In this document: positions 27,341 through 36,647 of the stretch, one piece after another
Layout: the number at the start of each line of letters is the position of its first letter
How positions within the stretch are numbered: the first letter of the stretch is position 1
From: UBA7662 sp943369355
Lineage (GTDB): Bacteria; Bacteroidota; Bacteroidia; UBA7662
Direction: 5' to 3'
Assembly (NCBI GenBank): GCA_943369355.1
Contig: CALRMX020000004.1
Span: 186,001 to 250,000, forward strand
DNA length: 64,000 nucleotides
Program-made: the position numbers and the translations under genes
The notes under the pieces: generated by a model
The model's database searches: none
What the model was told of the DNA's origin: nothing
The model's input: only the letters and a program-made list of their open reading frames with translations

Positions 27341-27802
27341 ATGAAAAAATTAATTTTCTCTCTTAGCCTGATATTCGTATCGGTTGTGGTGTTTGCGCAA
27401 TCCGTCGCGAACGACCCCAGCTTTTCAGGTCGTAAAATGTCGTTTTATGAAAACGGCAATTTCAATACGGTAGCCAATTATGAGAACGGCGTTCCTAACG
27501 GAGAGTACTTGACCTACTACGAAAATGGTCAGCTCAAAGAAAAAGGACTTTACAAAAACGGTCTTAAACACGGAAGCTGGTCGGCGTACAATGAAAACGG
27601 CCAAGCAATTAGCTCCGCACATTTTAATCTCGGTAAGAAAGATGGTGAGTGGCTCATCTGGGACAACGAAGGAAACCTCCGTTACAAAGTCGCCTACGAA
27701 AACGGTGTTGCTGTTGGACAATGGGTGATGTACAAAGAGGATGGTAAAATCGAAGACAGCCGGAAGCTGGAAGACCCCTCTGCCACCAACGCAAGGAAGT
27801 AA
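27341..27802 (+). CDS. Secreted MORN-repeat-variant (YwqK-like) protein
   Basis: 153 residues with a signal peptide (MKKLIFSLSLIFVSVVVFAQ). Five or six MORN_2-type repeats follow, each with a tyrosine-x-N-G core: FYENGN, NYENGV, YYENGQ, LYKNGL, YNENGQ and AYENGV. Such proteins are often named YwqK-family antitoxins in databases, but no toxin gene is adjacent and the name carries no firm function here. The secreted location suggests a periplasmic or surface role. A clear intrinsic terminator follows. Confidence 0.85.
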   Translation: MKKLIFSLSLIFVSVVVFAQSVANDPSFSGRKMSFYENGNFNTVANYENGVPNGEYLTYYENGQLKEKGLYKNGLKHGSWSAYNENGQAISSAHFNLGKKDGEWLIWDNEGNLRYKVAYENGVAVGQWVMYKEDGKIEDSRKLEDPSATNARK

Positions 27803-27820
27803 TTTTCCCTATTTCATGTA

Positions 27821-27846
27821 CCCCGACAGCAATGCCGGGGTTTTTT
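27821..27846 (+). terminator. Intrinsic terminator after the MORN gene
   Basis: CCCCG (27821-27825) pairs with CGGGG (27836-27840), with further pairing across one A-C mismatch, followed by six T residues. It starts 18 bases after the stop codon. Confidence 0.8.
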
Positions 27847-27935
27847 ATTTCTACGCAAATTATACCGAAAGCAATCGGGTAAAAATGCATCCATCTAGGA
27901 TTTGAAACCTTATCTTCATCAACATACTCTTGTTT

Positions 27936-28229
27936 ATGTTAGGTCACGGCGAATGGAAAGATGTGTTTAAGGCGGTTCAGGACGGGGACACAGCACTCGT
28001 AGGATTATACCTAAAATTAGGAATACAGGTAAATTACCAACACCCAGAGTATTTAACCGGATTTATTCACGAAAGCATACGCAGAAAAAACATGCACTTG
28101 CTGGAATTGCTGATTGCATCAGGAGCAGATATTCACTTAATCGAAGCAGAATCGGGTAAATCGCCTTTACAACTTGCTCAAGAATTTCACTTTTCGGAAG
28201 CAATTGATAAGTTGGGCAGTATAAAATGA
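27936..28229 (+). CDS. Small ankyrin-repeat protein
   Basis: 97 residues from ATG 27936 (a TTG two codons upstream is less likely). It contains about two and a half ankyrin repeats: WKDVFKAVQDGDTALVGLYL, then NMHLLELLIASGADIHLIEA and SPLQLAQEFHF. There is no signal peptide, so it is cytoplasmic. Small stand-alone ankyrin proteins are usually protein-binding or immunity-type modules; no toxin or partner is adjacent. It ends 11 bases before the convergent Rpn-family remnant. The surrounding 0.7 kb is visibly AT-richer than its neighbours. Confidence 0.75.
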   Translation: MLGHGEWKDVFKAVQDGDTALVGLYLKLGIQVNYQHPEYLTGFIHESIRRKNMHLLELLIASGADIHLIEAESGKSPLQLAQEFHFSEAIDKLGSIK

Positions 28230-28240
28230 TTCATTACGCT

Positions 28241-28618
28241 TTAATTATCGGGATTTTTAGCGTTGGCATCAGCTTCAAATTCTTGAATTATCTGCATCAC
28301 CTTTAACTCGTCGGTTTCAAATAATTCAGCAATAAAAGTTACCGATAATCCACGTTTATGCGCAGCAATCACGCTTTTTATCAGCGCATTTAGATATCCG
28401 ATTTCGATTCCTTTTTCAATCCCTTTTTCAATCCCTTTTGCTTCACCTTCTTCCCAAGCTGTTTCAAGCATACTCTCGGTAAAGAGCCGCTCATCTAAGT
28501 ATTTCTGGTATTTGGCTTTTTGTTCGGGTAACATAGTGTCAAATTTAAGCTTTTCTTCTATTTCTCTCAACCCTTTAGCCGAATATGCACGAGGCAACTC
28601 ACTGGTTTTGAGTACCAT
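28241..28618 (-). pseudogene. C-terminal remnant of an Rpn-family (PDDEXK_2) nuclease/transposase
   Basis: 125 residues that match only the C-terminal half of Rpn-type PD-(D/E)xK proteins. It has the helical LREIEEKLKFDTMLPEQK region, the LDERLFTESMLETAWEEGEA stretch and the characteristic low-complexity GIEKGIEKGIEIGY run, and lacks the N-terminal nuclease domain with its D and ExK residues. Full-length members have roughly 290-300 residues. In frame, an upstream TGA lies at 28634-28636, and beyond it is the ALDH terminator, so the missing part has been lost. ATG 28618 might still drive a short product. Rpn proteins promote RecA-independent recombination. Confidence 0.7.
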
Positions 28619-28642
28619 TCGAATCTCAAAAGCTCATTAAAA

Positions 28643-28674
28643 CAAAAAAGGCTGAACCTTTCGGAACAGCCTTT
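28643..28674 (-). terminator. Intrinsic terminator after the ALDH gene
   Basis: AAAGGCTG (28647-28654) and CAGCCTTT (28667-28674) form an 8-bp stem, with a run of A on the plus strand (28643-28649) giving the U tract on the minus-strand transcript. It begins 18 bases after the dehydrogenase stop codon. Confidence 0.85.
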
Positions 28675-28692
28675 CCATTTATAAGCGCATGA

Positions 28693-30246
28693 CTAGAAAT
28701 CGAACTTAATACCTTGTGCCAATGGCAATTTGGTGCTGTAGTTGATTGTATTGGTTTGACGACGCATATAGGCCTTCCAACTGTCGGAACCCGATTCACG
28801 GCCACCACCTGTTTCTTTTTCTCCACCGAAAGCACCCCCAATTTCAGCACCTGAGGTGCCGATATTCACATTGGCAATACCGCAATCGCTTCCCGCTGCA
28901 CTCAAAAAGGCTTCAGCTTCACGCATGTTGAGCGTAAATATGCTCGACGACAAACCTTGGGGTACACCATTCTGAAGGGCAATCGCCTCATCCATGGTTT
29001 TGTACGACATGATGTACAAGATGGGTGCAAAAGTCTCGTGCTGCACAATCTTCATCGCATTAGAAGCTTCAAGTACGCAAGGTTTTACATAACAACCTGA
29101 CGCATATTGGCTGCCACTAAATACGCCTCCCTCAATGAGCACTTTTGCTCCTTCGGCCTTAGCTTCTTTGATGGCATTTTCGTAGGCCTGAACCGCCAAC
29201 TTATCAATCAATGGCCCTACATGCACTCCCTGTTCGAGTGGATTACCGATAACCAACTGGCTGTAAGCTTTGGTCAAGCGAGTTTTCATTTCGGCATACT
29301 TGCTCTCGTGTATGATTAAGCGACGTGTGGTGGTACAACGTTGACCAGCAGTACCAACAGCGCCAAAAACAGCACCTACAATGGCCAAATCGAGATCGGC
29401 GTTTTCGGTGATGATGATGGCGTTATTTCCCCCCAATTCGAGTAGCGAACGCCCAAGGCGCTGAGCTACAGCGGTACCTACCGCCTTACCCATGCGCGTT
29501 GATCCGGTTGCCGAAACCAACGGTATGCGTGGATCATTCGACAACAGCTCTCCAATTTTTGCATCGCCGACCACGAGATTTGAAACGCCTTCGGGAACAT
29601 TGTTACGTTTGAATACATTAGCGATGATCTGCTGACAGGCTACAGCACAGAGGGGCACCTTTTCGGAAGGCTTCCATACGGTAATGTCGCCGCAAACCCA
29701 AGCCAAGGCGGTGTTCCAGCTCCATACGGCCACAGGAAAGTTGAAGGCCGAAATAATACCCACAGCACCAAGCGGATGCCACTGTTCGTACATTCTGTGC
29801 CCAGGCCGCTCACTGTGCATGGTCAAGCCATACAGTTGACGCGAAAGACCAACCGCAAAGTCGCAGATATCGATCATTTCTTGAACTTCGCCCAGGCCCT
29901 CTTGCAGACTTTTGCCCATTTCGTAGCTCACCAGCTTGCCCAATGGCTCCTTCATTTTGCGTAGCTCTTCACCAAACTGACGCACTACCTCACCACGGGC
30001 AGGTGCTGGCCAATTGCGCCATGCTAAAAAAGCAACTTGCGCCTGCTGCATGACCTTTTCGTAATCGTCTTTCGACGCCTGTACAACGCTAGCAATGAGC
30101 TCACCATCTACAGGCGAGTACGATTCTAGGCGTGCCCCAGCGGGTTTCCAGCTCTCTGAGCCCGTGCTTACTCCGTTGCTGACGGCTTGTATGTTCAATT
30201 GGCGAAGAACGCCTTCCATCTCTTTTTTCAGATCTTTGAGTTTCAT
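28693..30246 (-). CDS. Aldehyde dehydrogenase, ALDH7 (antiquitin)-like
   Basis: 517 residues of the NAD(P)-dependent aldehyde dehydrogenase fold. Catalytic features: NFPVAVW near the oxyanion asparagine, the general-base motif LELGGNN, and the nucleophilic cysteine in GTAGQRCTTTRRL. The C-terminal signature GTSGAEIGGAFGGEKETGGG followed by ESGSDSWKAYMRR is that of the ALDH7 group, whose members oxidise alpha-aminoadipate semialdehyde/piperideine-6-carboxylate in lysine breakdown or betaine aldehyde. The lysine role is the best guess, but no other lysine gene is near. It starts 5 bases after the M1 peptidase stop, so both share a transcript, and a terminator follows. Confidence 0.9.
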   Translation of the reverse strand: MKLKDLKKEMEGVLRQLNIQAVSNGVSTGSESWKPAGARLESYSPVDGELIASVVQASKDDYEKVMQQAQVAFLAWRNWPAPARGEVVRQFGEELRKMKEPLGKLVSYEMGKSLQEGLGEVQEMIDICDFAVGLSRQLYGLTMHSERPGHRMYEQWHPLGAVGIISAFNFPVAVWSWNTALAWVCGDITVWKPSEKVPLCAVACQQIIANVFKRNNVPEGVSNLVVGDAKIGELLSNDPRIPLVSATGSTRMGKAVGTAVAQRLGRSLLELGGNNAIIITENADLDLAIVGAVFGAVGTAGQRCTTTRRLIIHESKYAEMKTRLTKAYSQLVIGNPLEQGVHVGPLIDKLAVQAYENAIKEAKAEGAKVLIEGGVFSGSQYASGCYVKPCVLEASNAMKIVQHETFAPILYIMSYKTMDEAIALQNGVPQGLSSSIFTLNMREAEAFLSAAGSDCGIANVNIGTSGAEIGGAFGGEKETGGGRESGSDSWKAYMRRQTNTINYSTKLPLAQGIKFDF

Positions 30247-30251
30247 CCTGC

Positions 30252-33200
30252 TTACATTTTGAATTCGCGCACAAGATCGTGAGGAATAAGTTTAATCAAG
30301 TCAATCGTAAAGTTGATTTGTTCACCGATGCCCAATTTTGTTGTAGTGGTCACCGATTCTTTCAAATCGCGACTGAATACCAATGGCGCATTGATGCGCA
30401 AGCCGCCATTGAATAAATCAAACGAAATACCAGCTGCATAACTCACACTTTCTAAGTTTGGCGTGGCGATGGCGTTGCCATTTAGGTCGGTGAGAACCAC
30501 AGGGAAAGCCTGACCATGTAGGTTGCTTGTCGCTACATCGGCAAAGAGCAACAAAGGCGTTTTGGGTATTTTGATATCGGTATTCCAAGCCAGCTGCCAC
30601 TCAATTCGCGCCACAGAGCTTATCAAATCGGTATAGGCGCCTTGAGCCACACGCATCCTTGCATCACGGTTCATGATTTGACGACCCCAGAAGGCCCCAC
30701 CGTTGCCCGAGCGGTCGAAAAATACTGCGTCTCCAGTGTAGTCGGCGGCTCCATCGACTGAATTGAGGCTGTTGAGTGCGCGGGGAGCTCCGTTGGTAGC
30801 AGGACTGTAACCGACGAACACTCTGTTTTCCCAGTACATTTTGCCCTTGGGCCAGATGTCCCAACGATAGCTTGCTTCGGCAGAAATCCTGCTTGCACTA
30901 GCCGTATAAAAACTATGCGCGCCAATAGGTGCCCACAATAAGGCATCGGCTTTTACGCTCCAGCGGTTTCGTAGACGATAGTTTTCAAGCTCATACGTAA
31001 ACTGCGGTATCAATTCTTGATCGCCGTTCACCAAACGTTGACTTAGGCGGAAGCGGAAATCGTGCTCAACCGTGCTGCTGTTCGCTTTACGAAGTCGCGC
31101 CGTTGCGTAATATTGCAGCAAACCACCACGATAGCTCAATTCATCGTAACGACGTGCGGTAAATCCTGCCTGTATCCGGGCGAAGGGTCCACTGTGCATA
31201 TGCCAATTGTAGCGAATACGTGCCGATCCAGCCAAAGTTTCACTACCAAAACCATACATGGGTGCGATGGCATACTCCAAATCTTGAGGCAAAAACAAGG
31301 CACTGTGTAAAAGTAAGCCCACCATAAATCCATCGCTGGTATTGGCACCCAACGCAGGAAGCAGGTATGCCTTATTTTTGGCAAGATTAACACCTGCAAA
31401 TTTAATTTGAGGTATTGCCGGCCACCATTGCCCTACCTTGGCCGAAGCACGTGGACGCATATACAACGGAACTTCGCCTTCTTGGTCAATCACAAACGAG
31501 CGTGCACCGGTAACGTTCACAGTCATGGTTTGTTGACCTTCGAAACCTGCGAACCATTCGCGGCGAATGGCCATGCCACTATCGTCGAGGGCGCTTAAGG
31601 TAAACGGACCAGGGTTCCCCAAACCTGCGATACGCACGCTGTAGTTGTTGTCGTCGATTTTTTTCACACGACGAATGCGGTAATCTACCCAGCTTGAGCT
31701 CTTCAACTGTTGATCAAACCACCATTTAGTCGGTTTACCTCCACGGCCGTTGCTCAATGCAGCTTCGAAGTCGGCTGGTTGCGGATGTTTGAACTTCCAC
31801 TGCTGAAAATACGCTTGCATACGGCTATCGAACTCTTCCTGACCGAGATAGGCCGCTAGATACCCCATTTGAACCGCTGTTTTTTTGTAGACGAGTGTGC
31901 CGTACGTTTCACCGTCGTAATCGTGCGACGGTGTTTCCCAAAGGGCAACATCTTTGCTACGGCGGGCCGAAAGTAGCCAGGTGAGTTGGTCCATGTCCAT
32001 CTCACGGAGTGAAATCTCATCGCCGATACCCAGATTGATGCTTAATGCGGCATCCTTGCCATAACGTTCTTTCATGTAACGCGCTTCGTAATACGAATTC
32101 ACGCCCTCGTCCAACCATGGATAATCACGTTCATTACTACCAAGTATGCCGTAAAACCAGTTGTGCCCCACTTCGTGGGCTACAATCAAATCAAGCTCCT
32201 TGGCACTGCCACCTGCGCTGATTACGGTTACCGTAGGGTATTCCATTCCACCGCCGGCCGATAAAGCACCTTCGACGGCAGTACAAACTTCATACGGATA
32301 CTCACCCACCCACAAGCTGTAGAGATATACCGAACTATCGACATAAGTTGCGGCTTTCTTCCAATAATTGGCCGACTTTCCGCCGGTAAAAAATGCCCAA
32401 GTAGTGACCGCGCGGCCACTCTTTGGCAGCTGTATCTGACTTTTTTTCACATAATAATCTTTACCAGCAAACCATGCGAAATCGTGTACATTATCGAGGT
32501 TGTAACGGAGGGCCTTCATGGTAGTCGACGACGCCTCGTTTTCGATATCAGGGAAACTATCCATGCTGGCAGCTGCAGTGGCCAATGAGTCTAGCCAAGC
32601 CTTTTCATCGGCATTTTGGAGATTGCCCGACGCAGCAACCCTGTAATTGGCGGGTACGCGGATGGTTACTTCAAAACTGCCGTACTCACTGTAAAATTCA
32701 CCGAGGTCGAGATAGGGCATATAATGCCACCCGTTGCGGTCGTATACTGCAGGTTTTGGGTACCATTGTGTGATTTGGTACTGTTGGCCATCGTGCCCGA
32801 GTCGACTAAAATCACCCGGGATTTTCACACGGAAAGGAGTCGATAAATTGAGCTTTGCACCCGGCTGCAAGGGCTGATCGAGCCAAATTACCGCTACATC
32901 GGGCGTGTCGGGGTGCACGTACTCCCAACGCACCTTTTTGCCATCTATTCGAAAATCAAGGCTATCGATGAAGCCACGGAGGCTATCGGGGGCATTGAAA
33001 AACTTCCAGCTACGGTTGTTGAGCTGTTGGCGAGCAAAAGCCGTTTTATTATCCCTATAGGCATTGGGCCAAAGGTGTATGTAGAGTCGGTCGAGTGCTT
33101 CGGGACTTTTGTTGATGTACAACAAATTTTCGGTACCCATCAGCATGTGCCGCTGGTCGTCGAGTGTAACATCGATGGCGTAGGCTACTTCCTGCTGGAA

Positions 33201-33269
33201 GTAAGGCTTTTGCGCTTGCACCAGGCCTGTTGCAAACAACAGGACAAGTAAAAAGTAGAATTTTTTCAT
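30252..33269 (-). CDS. M1-family metallopeptidase with beta-barrel-like C-terminal half
   Basis: 1005 residues with a signal peptide (cleavage near VQAQ). Residues 20-560 form an M1 aminopeptidase-like region: the exopeptidase motif appears as GGGMEYP (339-345) and the zinc site is complete as H365-E366-x2-H369 with E388 eighteen residues on. Residues about 640-1005 are a run of alternating amphipathic strands with aromatic girdles (YAIAPMYGFGSETLAGS, FTYELENYRLRNRWSV, YAAGISFDLFNGGLRI) and no peptidase helical domain, which looks like an outer-membrane barrel. The GAMEN variant suggests altered N-terminal recognition. The protein could be anchored in the outer membrane with its peptidase in the periplasm or outside. 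It leads an operon with the ALDH gene. Confidence 0.85.
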   Translation of the reverse strand: MKKFYFLLVLLFATGLVQAQKPYFQQEVAYAIDVTLDDQRHMLMGTENLLYINKSPEALDRLYIHLWPNAYRDNKTAFARQQLNNRSWKFFNAPDSLRGFIDSLDFRIDGKKVRWEYVHPDTPDVAVIWLDQPLQPGAKLNLSTPFRVKIPGDFSRLGHDGQQYQITQWYPKPAVYDRNGWHYMPYLDLGEFYSEYGSFEVTIRVPANYRVAASGNLQNADEKAWLDSLATAAASMDSFPDIENEASSTTMKALRYNLDNVHDFAWFAGKDYYVKKSQIQLPKSGRAVTTWAFFTGGKSANYWKKAATYVDSSVYLYSLWVGEYPYEVCTAVEGALSAGGGMEYPTVTVISAGGSAKELDLIVAHEVGHNWFYGILGSNERDYPWLDEGVNSYYEARYMKERYGKDAALSINLGIGDEISLREMDMDQLTWLLSARRSKDVALWETPSHDYDGETYGTLVYKKTAVQMGYLAAYLGQEEFDSRMQAYFQQWKFKHPQPADFEAALSNGRGGKPTKWWFDQQLKSSSWVDYRIRRVKKIDDNNYSVRIAGLGNPGPFTLSALDDSGMAIRREWFAGFEGQQTMTVNVTGARSFVIDQEGEVPLYMRPRASAKVGQWWPAIPQIKFAGVNLAKNKAYLLPALGANTSDGFMVGLLLHSALFLPQDLEYAIAPMYGFGSETLAGSARIRYNWHMHSGPFARIQAGFTARRYDELSYRGGLLQYYATARLRKANSSTVEHDFRFRLSQRLVNGDQELIPQFTYELENYRLRNRWSVKADALLWAPIGAHSFYTASASRISAEASYRWDIWPKGKMYWENRVFVGYSPATNGAPRALNSLNSVDGAADYTGDAVFFDRSGNGGAFWGRQIMNRDARMRVAQGAYTDLISSVARIEWQLAWNTDIKIPKTPLLLFADVATSNLHGQAFPVVLTDLNGNAIATPNLESVSYAAGISFDLFNGGLRINAPLVFSRDLKESVTTTTKLGIGEQINFTIDLIKLIPHDLVREFKM

Positions 33270-33425
33270 TCAGTAGAACTTGGTGAGTGCGAAATAACGC
33301 AACTCGACTCAACCTACCAATTTTCAGCTCTTAATGCTTGTTAAAGCATATAAAAAGGATGCAAAAACGGTAATAAAATCAGGGGTTCGCCCCCTTTTCC
33401 ACCAATCGGGTGCATAATTTTTCGG

Positions 33426-33433
33426 TACCTTTG
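33426..33433 (+). promoter_or_regulatory. Candidate promoter of the TPR-comA-popT-aroE operon (-7 box)
   Basis: TACCTTTG is a full match to the TAnnTTTG consensus, 100 bases before ATG 33534 in a 264-base gap between divergent genes. No clear -33 TTTG is seen at the usual spacing. Confidence 0.45.
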
Positions 33434-33533
33434 CGTTGAGGTTATGTTCAAAAACGTAATTTGAACTGTCGACTACACAAACTGTTTGATAAACAAAGGT
33501 TGCGTGTGGTAACAAATTAACCTCAGCAGGCTT

Positions 33534-34955
33534 ATGGAGATGTTCAACGACGACGATAGCAACAACGGTTTTGATCCGGATATTCTGCTTGCTGTGGAAC
33601 GCTTTGAAGAGATGGTGAAGAAACATGAGCACTATTTTTTCGAAGCCGATGAGCTTGAAGAAATTTTCGAATATTACTACCAACACGGGCAGCTCGAGCA
33701 GGCAGCGCAGGTAGCCGACTTTGGTGTGCTTCAGAACCCTTACAGTGCCTCCTTTTTCGTAAAACAAGCCCAATTGGATGTTAGTCGAGGACAATTCGAA
33801 GCAGCACTCGACAAGCTCAATCAGGCCGAAATATTTGAACCCACTAATTTTGAGTTGTATTTGTTACGCGGTAACATTTACGACCTTACCGGCAATCCAA
33901 AAGAGGCCGTTAAGAACTTAAAAATTGCTGAAGGTTTTGCCGAAGATCAGGTAGATGTAGTGTACAACGCTCTTGCCAGCGTATTCATCAACTGGAAGAA
34001 ATACAACTCGGCGATTTATTACTTGCAGTTGGTATTGAGCTTAAATCCGGAAGCCGAGGAGGTTTTATACGACATTAGTTTTTGCTATTTCCAACTCGAT
34101 GATTTGGACAGTGGCATTACCTTTTTCCAGGCACAAATCGATCGGAATCCGTACAGCGATATCGCCTGGTACAACCTCGCCATTTGTTACAATAAGCTTG
34201 AGCTGTTCGAAAAAGCACTCGAAGCTTTTGAATATGCCTTGTTGATCAATGATAAAAGCAGTTTGGCTTGGTTCAATAAAGCCAATACCTGGATCAATCT
34301 CGAGCAGTATCGAGAAGCTTTGGACTGTATGTACAAGGCCATGGATTTGGAACCCGACAATGCGGTGGTCCTTACGGGCTTGGCAGTATGTTTAGAAAAG
34401 CTAGAGCGTATCGACGAAGCTTTGAGTTGGTATAGTCGCGCGCTAGAGGCCGATTCGTTGCTCAGCGATGCTTGGTATGGCTTGGGCGTATGTTATGAAC
34501 TGCAAGGAAACTACACCGAAAGTTTGATTCATTTACGCAAGGCTTGTGAGTTAAGTCCCGAGTCGGAAGAATACTGGTTTTCGTTGGCCGAATGCTTAGA
34601 GCGCAGCGGTATGCCCGAAGAAGCCATTGACCGTTACCAGCAGGCATTGAGTGTAGATCCCAGCTATTTTGAAGCAAGGGTACAGTTGATTCGGCTGTAT
34701 TTCAAACAGGGTCAGGAAGCATCGGCAAGGACCTTATTCGTCGAAGGGCAGCAACTGCATCCTGAGGAAGCCGACTTCTATTATCGGTCGGCAGCGGTTT
34801 TTTTAGACCATAAATTCGAGCAGGAAGCCTTGATTCAACTGCAAGAGGCCTTACATTTGGACCCTGAAGCATATGCCAGCTTTTTTGTATATGCTCCCGA
34901 TGCGCTCGAAAACGAGCGTGTGATGAAAATTATAGAACACTACCACAAGGCATGA
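33534..34955 (+). CDS. Cytoplasmic tetratricopeptide-repeat protein
   Basis: 473 residues with an acidic N-terminus and no signal peptide. At least ten TPR units are visible from about residue 45, for example FELYLLRGNIYDLTGNPKEA, DIAWYNLAICYNKLELFEKA, SSLAWFNKANTWINLEQYRE and DAWYGLGVCYELQGNYTESL, with the usual W/A/G/Y spacing of 34 residues. The proteins are protein-binding scaffolds. Its stop overlaps the comA start as ATGA, so it heads an operon of comA, popT and aroE; the partner is not clear. Homologues of this kind are widespread in Bacteroidota. Confidence 0.9.
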   Translation: MEMFNDDDSNNGFDPDILLAVERFEEMVKKHEHYFFEADELEEIFEYYYQHGQLEQAAQVADFGVLQNPYSASFFVKQAQLDVSRGQFEAALDKLNQAEIFEPTNFELYLLRGNIYDLTGNPKEAVKNLKIAEGFAEDQVDVVYNALASVFINWKKYNSAIYYLQLVLSLNPEAEEVLYDISFCYFQLDDLDSGITFFQAQIDRNPYSDIAWYNLAICYNKLELFEKALEAFEYALLINDKSSLAWFNKANTWINLEQYREALDCMYKAMDLEPDNAVVLTGLAVCLEKLERIDEALSWYSRALEADSLLSDAWYGLGVCYELQGNYTESLIHLRKACELSPESEEYWFSLAECLERSGMPEEAIDRYQQALSVDPSYFEARVQLIRLYFKQGQEASARTLFVEGQQLHPEEADFYYRSAAVFLDHKFEQEALIQLQEALHLDPEAYASFFVYAPDALENERVMKIIEHYHKA

Positions 34956-35722
34956 ATTATTTATTGAATTCCATTCCTGAGCGTACGCAACCACCACGTA
35001 GCTCAGGGCTCACCATGGTCATGGACAAAGGTTTGTCGATACGAGAAGTAGAAGACATGCTCTCCATAGCAGGACCGTACATCGACATTGTAAAACTCGG
35101 TTGGGCCACGAGTTATGTAACCCCGCAGTTAGATAAAAAGCTCGACGTGTATCGAGCAGCAGGTGTGCCATTTTACTTTGGCGGAACCTTGTTTGAGTTA
35201 TTTATTGCCCGGAATCAATTCGACGATTATCGTCGAGTAGCTGATAAATATAAACTACAATACGTAGAAGTATCTGACGGCTCCTTGGAGATGGCGCAGG
35301 AAGACAAGTGTAAGTACATTACTACTTTAGCCAAAGACTTTACGGTACTCTCAGAAGTTGGGTCGAAAGATGCCGAAAAGATCATTGCCCCCTACAAGTG
35401 GATAGCCATGATGAAAAATGAGATTGAGGCGGGTGCTTGGAAGGTGATTGCAGAAGCCAGAGAAGCGGGAAATGTGGGTATCTTCCGCGGTACTGGCGAA
35501 GTGCGTTCGGGCTTGGTAGATGAAATTTTAACCCAAATACCTGCCGAAACCATCATTTGGGAAGCACCTCAAAAAGCTCAACAAACTTGGTTTATCAAAC
35601 TGCTCGGTGCCAACGTGAATTTAGGCAATATTGCCCCCAACGAGATTATCCCCCTCGAAACCTTGCGCCTAGGCATCCGTAGCGATACCTTTCATCACTT
35701 TTTAGACGGCAACCATGGCTAA
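34952..35722 (+). CDS. comA: Phosphosulfolactate synthase (ComA) family protein
   Basis: 256 residues of a TIM-barrel. The ComA family is recognised by PRSSGLTMVMDKGLSIREVE at the N-terminus, IDIVKLGWAT, FYFGGTLFELF, VEVSDGSLEM, VLSEVGSKD, and a late GIFRGTGEVRS followed by IIWEAPQKAQQ. In methanogens ComA adds sulfite to phosphoenolpyruvate in coenzyme M synthesis, and in Bacillus a homologue makes sulfolactate. Bacteroidota do not make coenzyme M as far as is known, so here the product may feed another sulfonate. No comB or comC is adjacent. The gene overlaps its neighbours on both sides (ATGA with the TPR gene, 8 bases with popT). Confidence 0.85.
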   Translation: MNYLLNSIPERTQPPRSSGLTMVMDKGLSIREVEDMLSIAGPYIDIVKLGWATSYVTPQLDKKLDVYRAAGVPFYFGGTLFELFIARNQFDDYRRVADKYKLQYVEVSDGSLEMAQEDKCKYITTLAKDFTVLSEVGSKDAEKIIAPYKWIAMMKNEIEAGAWKVIAEAREAGNVGIFRGTGEVRSGLVDEILTQIPAETIIWEAPQKAQQTWFIKLLGANVNLGNIAPNEIIPLETLRLGIRSDTFHHFLDGNHG

Positions 35723-36647
35723 TACTAGCGAAAGAATTATCCTGTATTTAAAAGGCATCGCCATGGGAGCTGCCGATGTAGTTCCGGGCGTATCGGGAGG
35801 CACCATTGCATTTATCTCGGGTATTTATGGGGAGTTGCTCGACAGCATTCGGAGTGTTAATGGAGAAGCCTTACGTCTCCTCTTGCGCTTTGATATAAAA
35901 GGATTGTGGAAGCATGTAAATGGGAATTTTTTGTTGGTTCTGCTAGCAGGTATTGGCACAAGCATTCTCAGTTTGTCGCGGATTACCGTTTACCTGCTCG
36001 AAACCCAGCCAATCCTCATCTGGTCGTTTTTCTTCGGACTTATCATTGCAAGCATTAGGGGCGTTAGCCGCCAAGTGAAGCAATGGAACCCAGCTGTCAT
36101 TGTATCGTTTATTGTAGGCACGGCAGTGGCCTACTGGATAACCGTAACAGCACCCACACAAACGCCCGAAAGCTGGTGGTTTATCCTGCTCAGTGGAGCA
36201 ATTGCCATTTGTGCCATGATTTTACCCGGAATTTCAGGCAGCTTTATTTTATTGCTTCTGGGTAAGTATAAGTTCATCCTCGATGCCATCAAAGATTTCC
36301 AGCTCGACATCATCGCCCTGTTTGCCATAGGCTGCGCTGTGGGCATCACCAGCTTTTCACATTTGCTGAACTGGATGCTTAAACGTTACCACGACCTCGC
36401 CGTTGCCTTGCTCACTGGATTTATGCTCGGATCGCTCAACAAGGTTTGGCCGTGGAAAGTTGCGGTAGAAACCTACACCGACAGCGACGGAAAAACACGT
36501 CCTCTGCTGGAGCAAAATTTATTGCCCGCAGACTTCAGCGCCCAAACCGGCATGTCGTCGGAACTGGGCATGGCTGTTTTGCTTGCTGCTGTAGGATTTG
36601 TACTGGTTTTGGGGCTGGAGCGACTAGGTCAGAAAAAGGCAAACTAA
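35715..36647 (+). CDS. popT: DUF368 family polyprenyl-phosphate transporter (PopT-like)
   Basis: 310 residues with about nine membrane helices. The DUF368 signature is clear: YLKGIAMGAADVVPGVSGGT at the N-terminus and a second inverted-repeat copy GAIAICAMILPGISGSFILL near residue 160. DUF368 proteins (PopT) were shown to recycle undecaprenyl phosphate across the membrane, which supports cell-wall and O-antigen synthesis. The start overlaps comA by 8 bases and the stop forms TAATG with aroE, so it is translated in an operon with both. The link to envelope synthesis fits the PopT role; the link to comA does not have an obvious reason. Confidence 0.85.
   Translation: MANTSERIILYLKGIAMGAADVVPGVSGGTIAFISGIYGELLDSIRSVNGEALRLLLRFDIKGLWKHVNGNFLLVLLAGIGTSILSLSRITVYLLETQPILIWSFFFGLIIASIRGVSRQVKQWNPAVIVSFIVGTAVAYWITVTAPTQTPESWWFILLSGAIAICAMILPGISGSFILLLLGKYKFILDAIKDFQLDIIALFAIGCAVGITSFSHLLNWMLKRYHDLAVALLTGFMLGSLNKVWPWKVAVETYTDSDGKTRPLLEQNLLPADFSAQTGMSSELGMAVLLAAVGFVLVLGLERLGQKKAN

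Noticed and set aside
27341..27802. MORN gene as antitoxin of a toxin-antitoxin pair
   Set aside because: The protein has a signal peptide and no toxin gene is adjacent; the YwqK label comes from similarity only.
33382..33394. GGGG-TTCG-CCCC hairpin in the gap between the M1 peptidase and TPR genes
   Set aside because: Both neighbouring genes start away from it, and the short stem is not followed by a T tract on either strand, so it is not a terminator of either.
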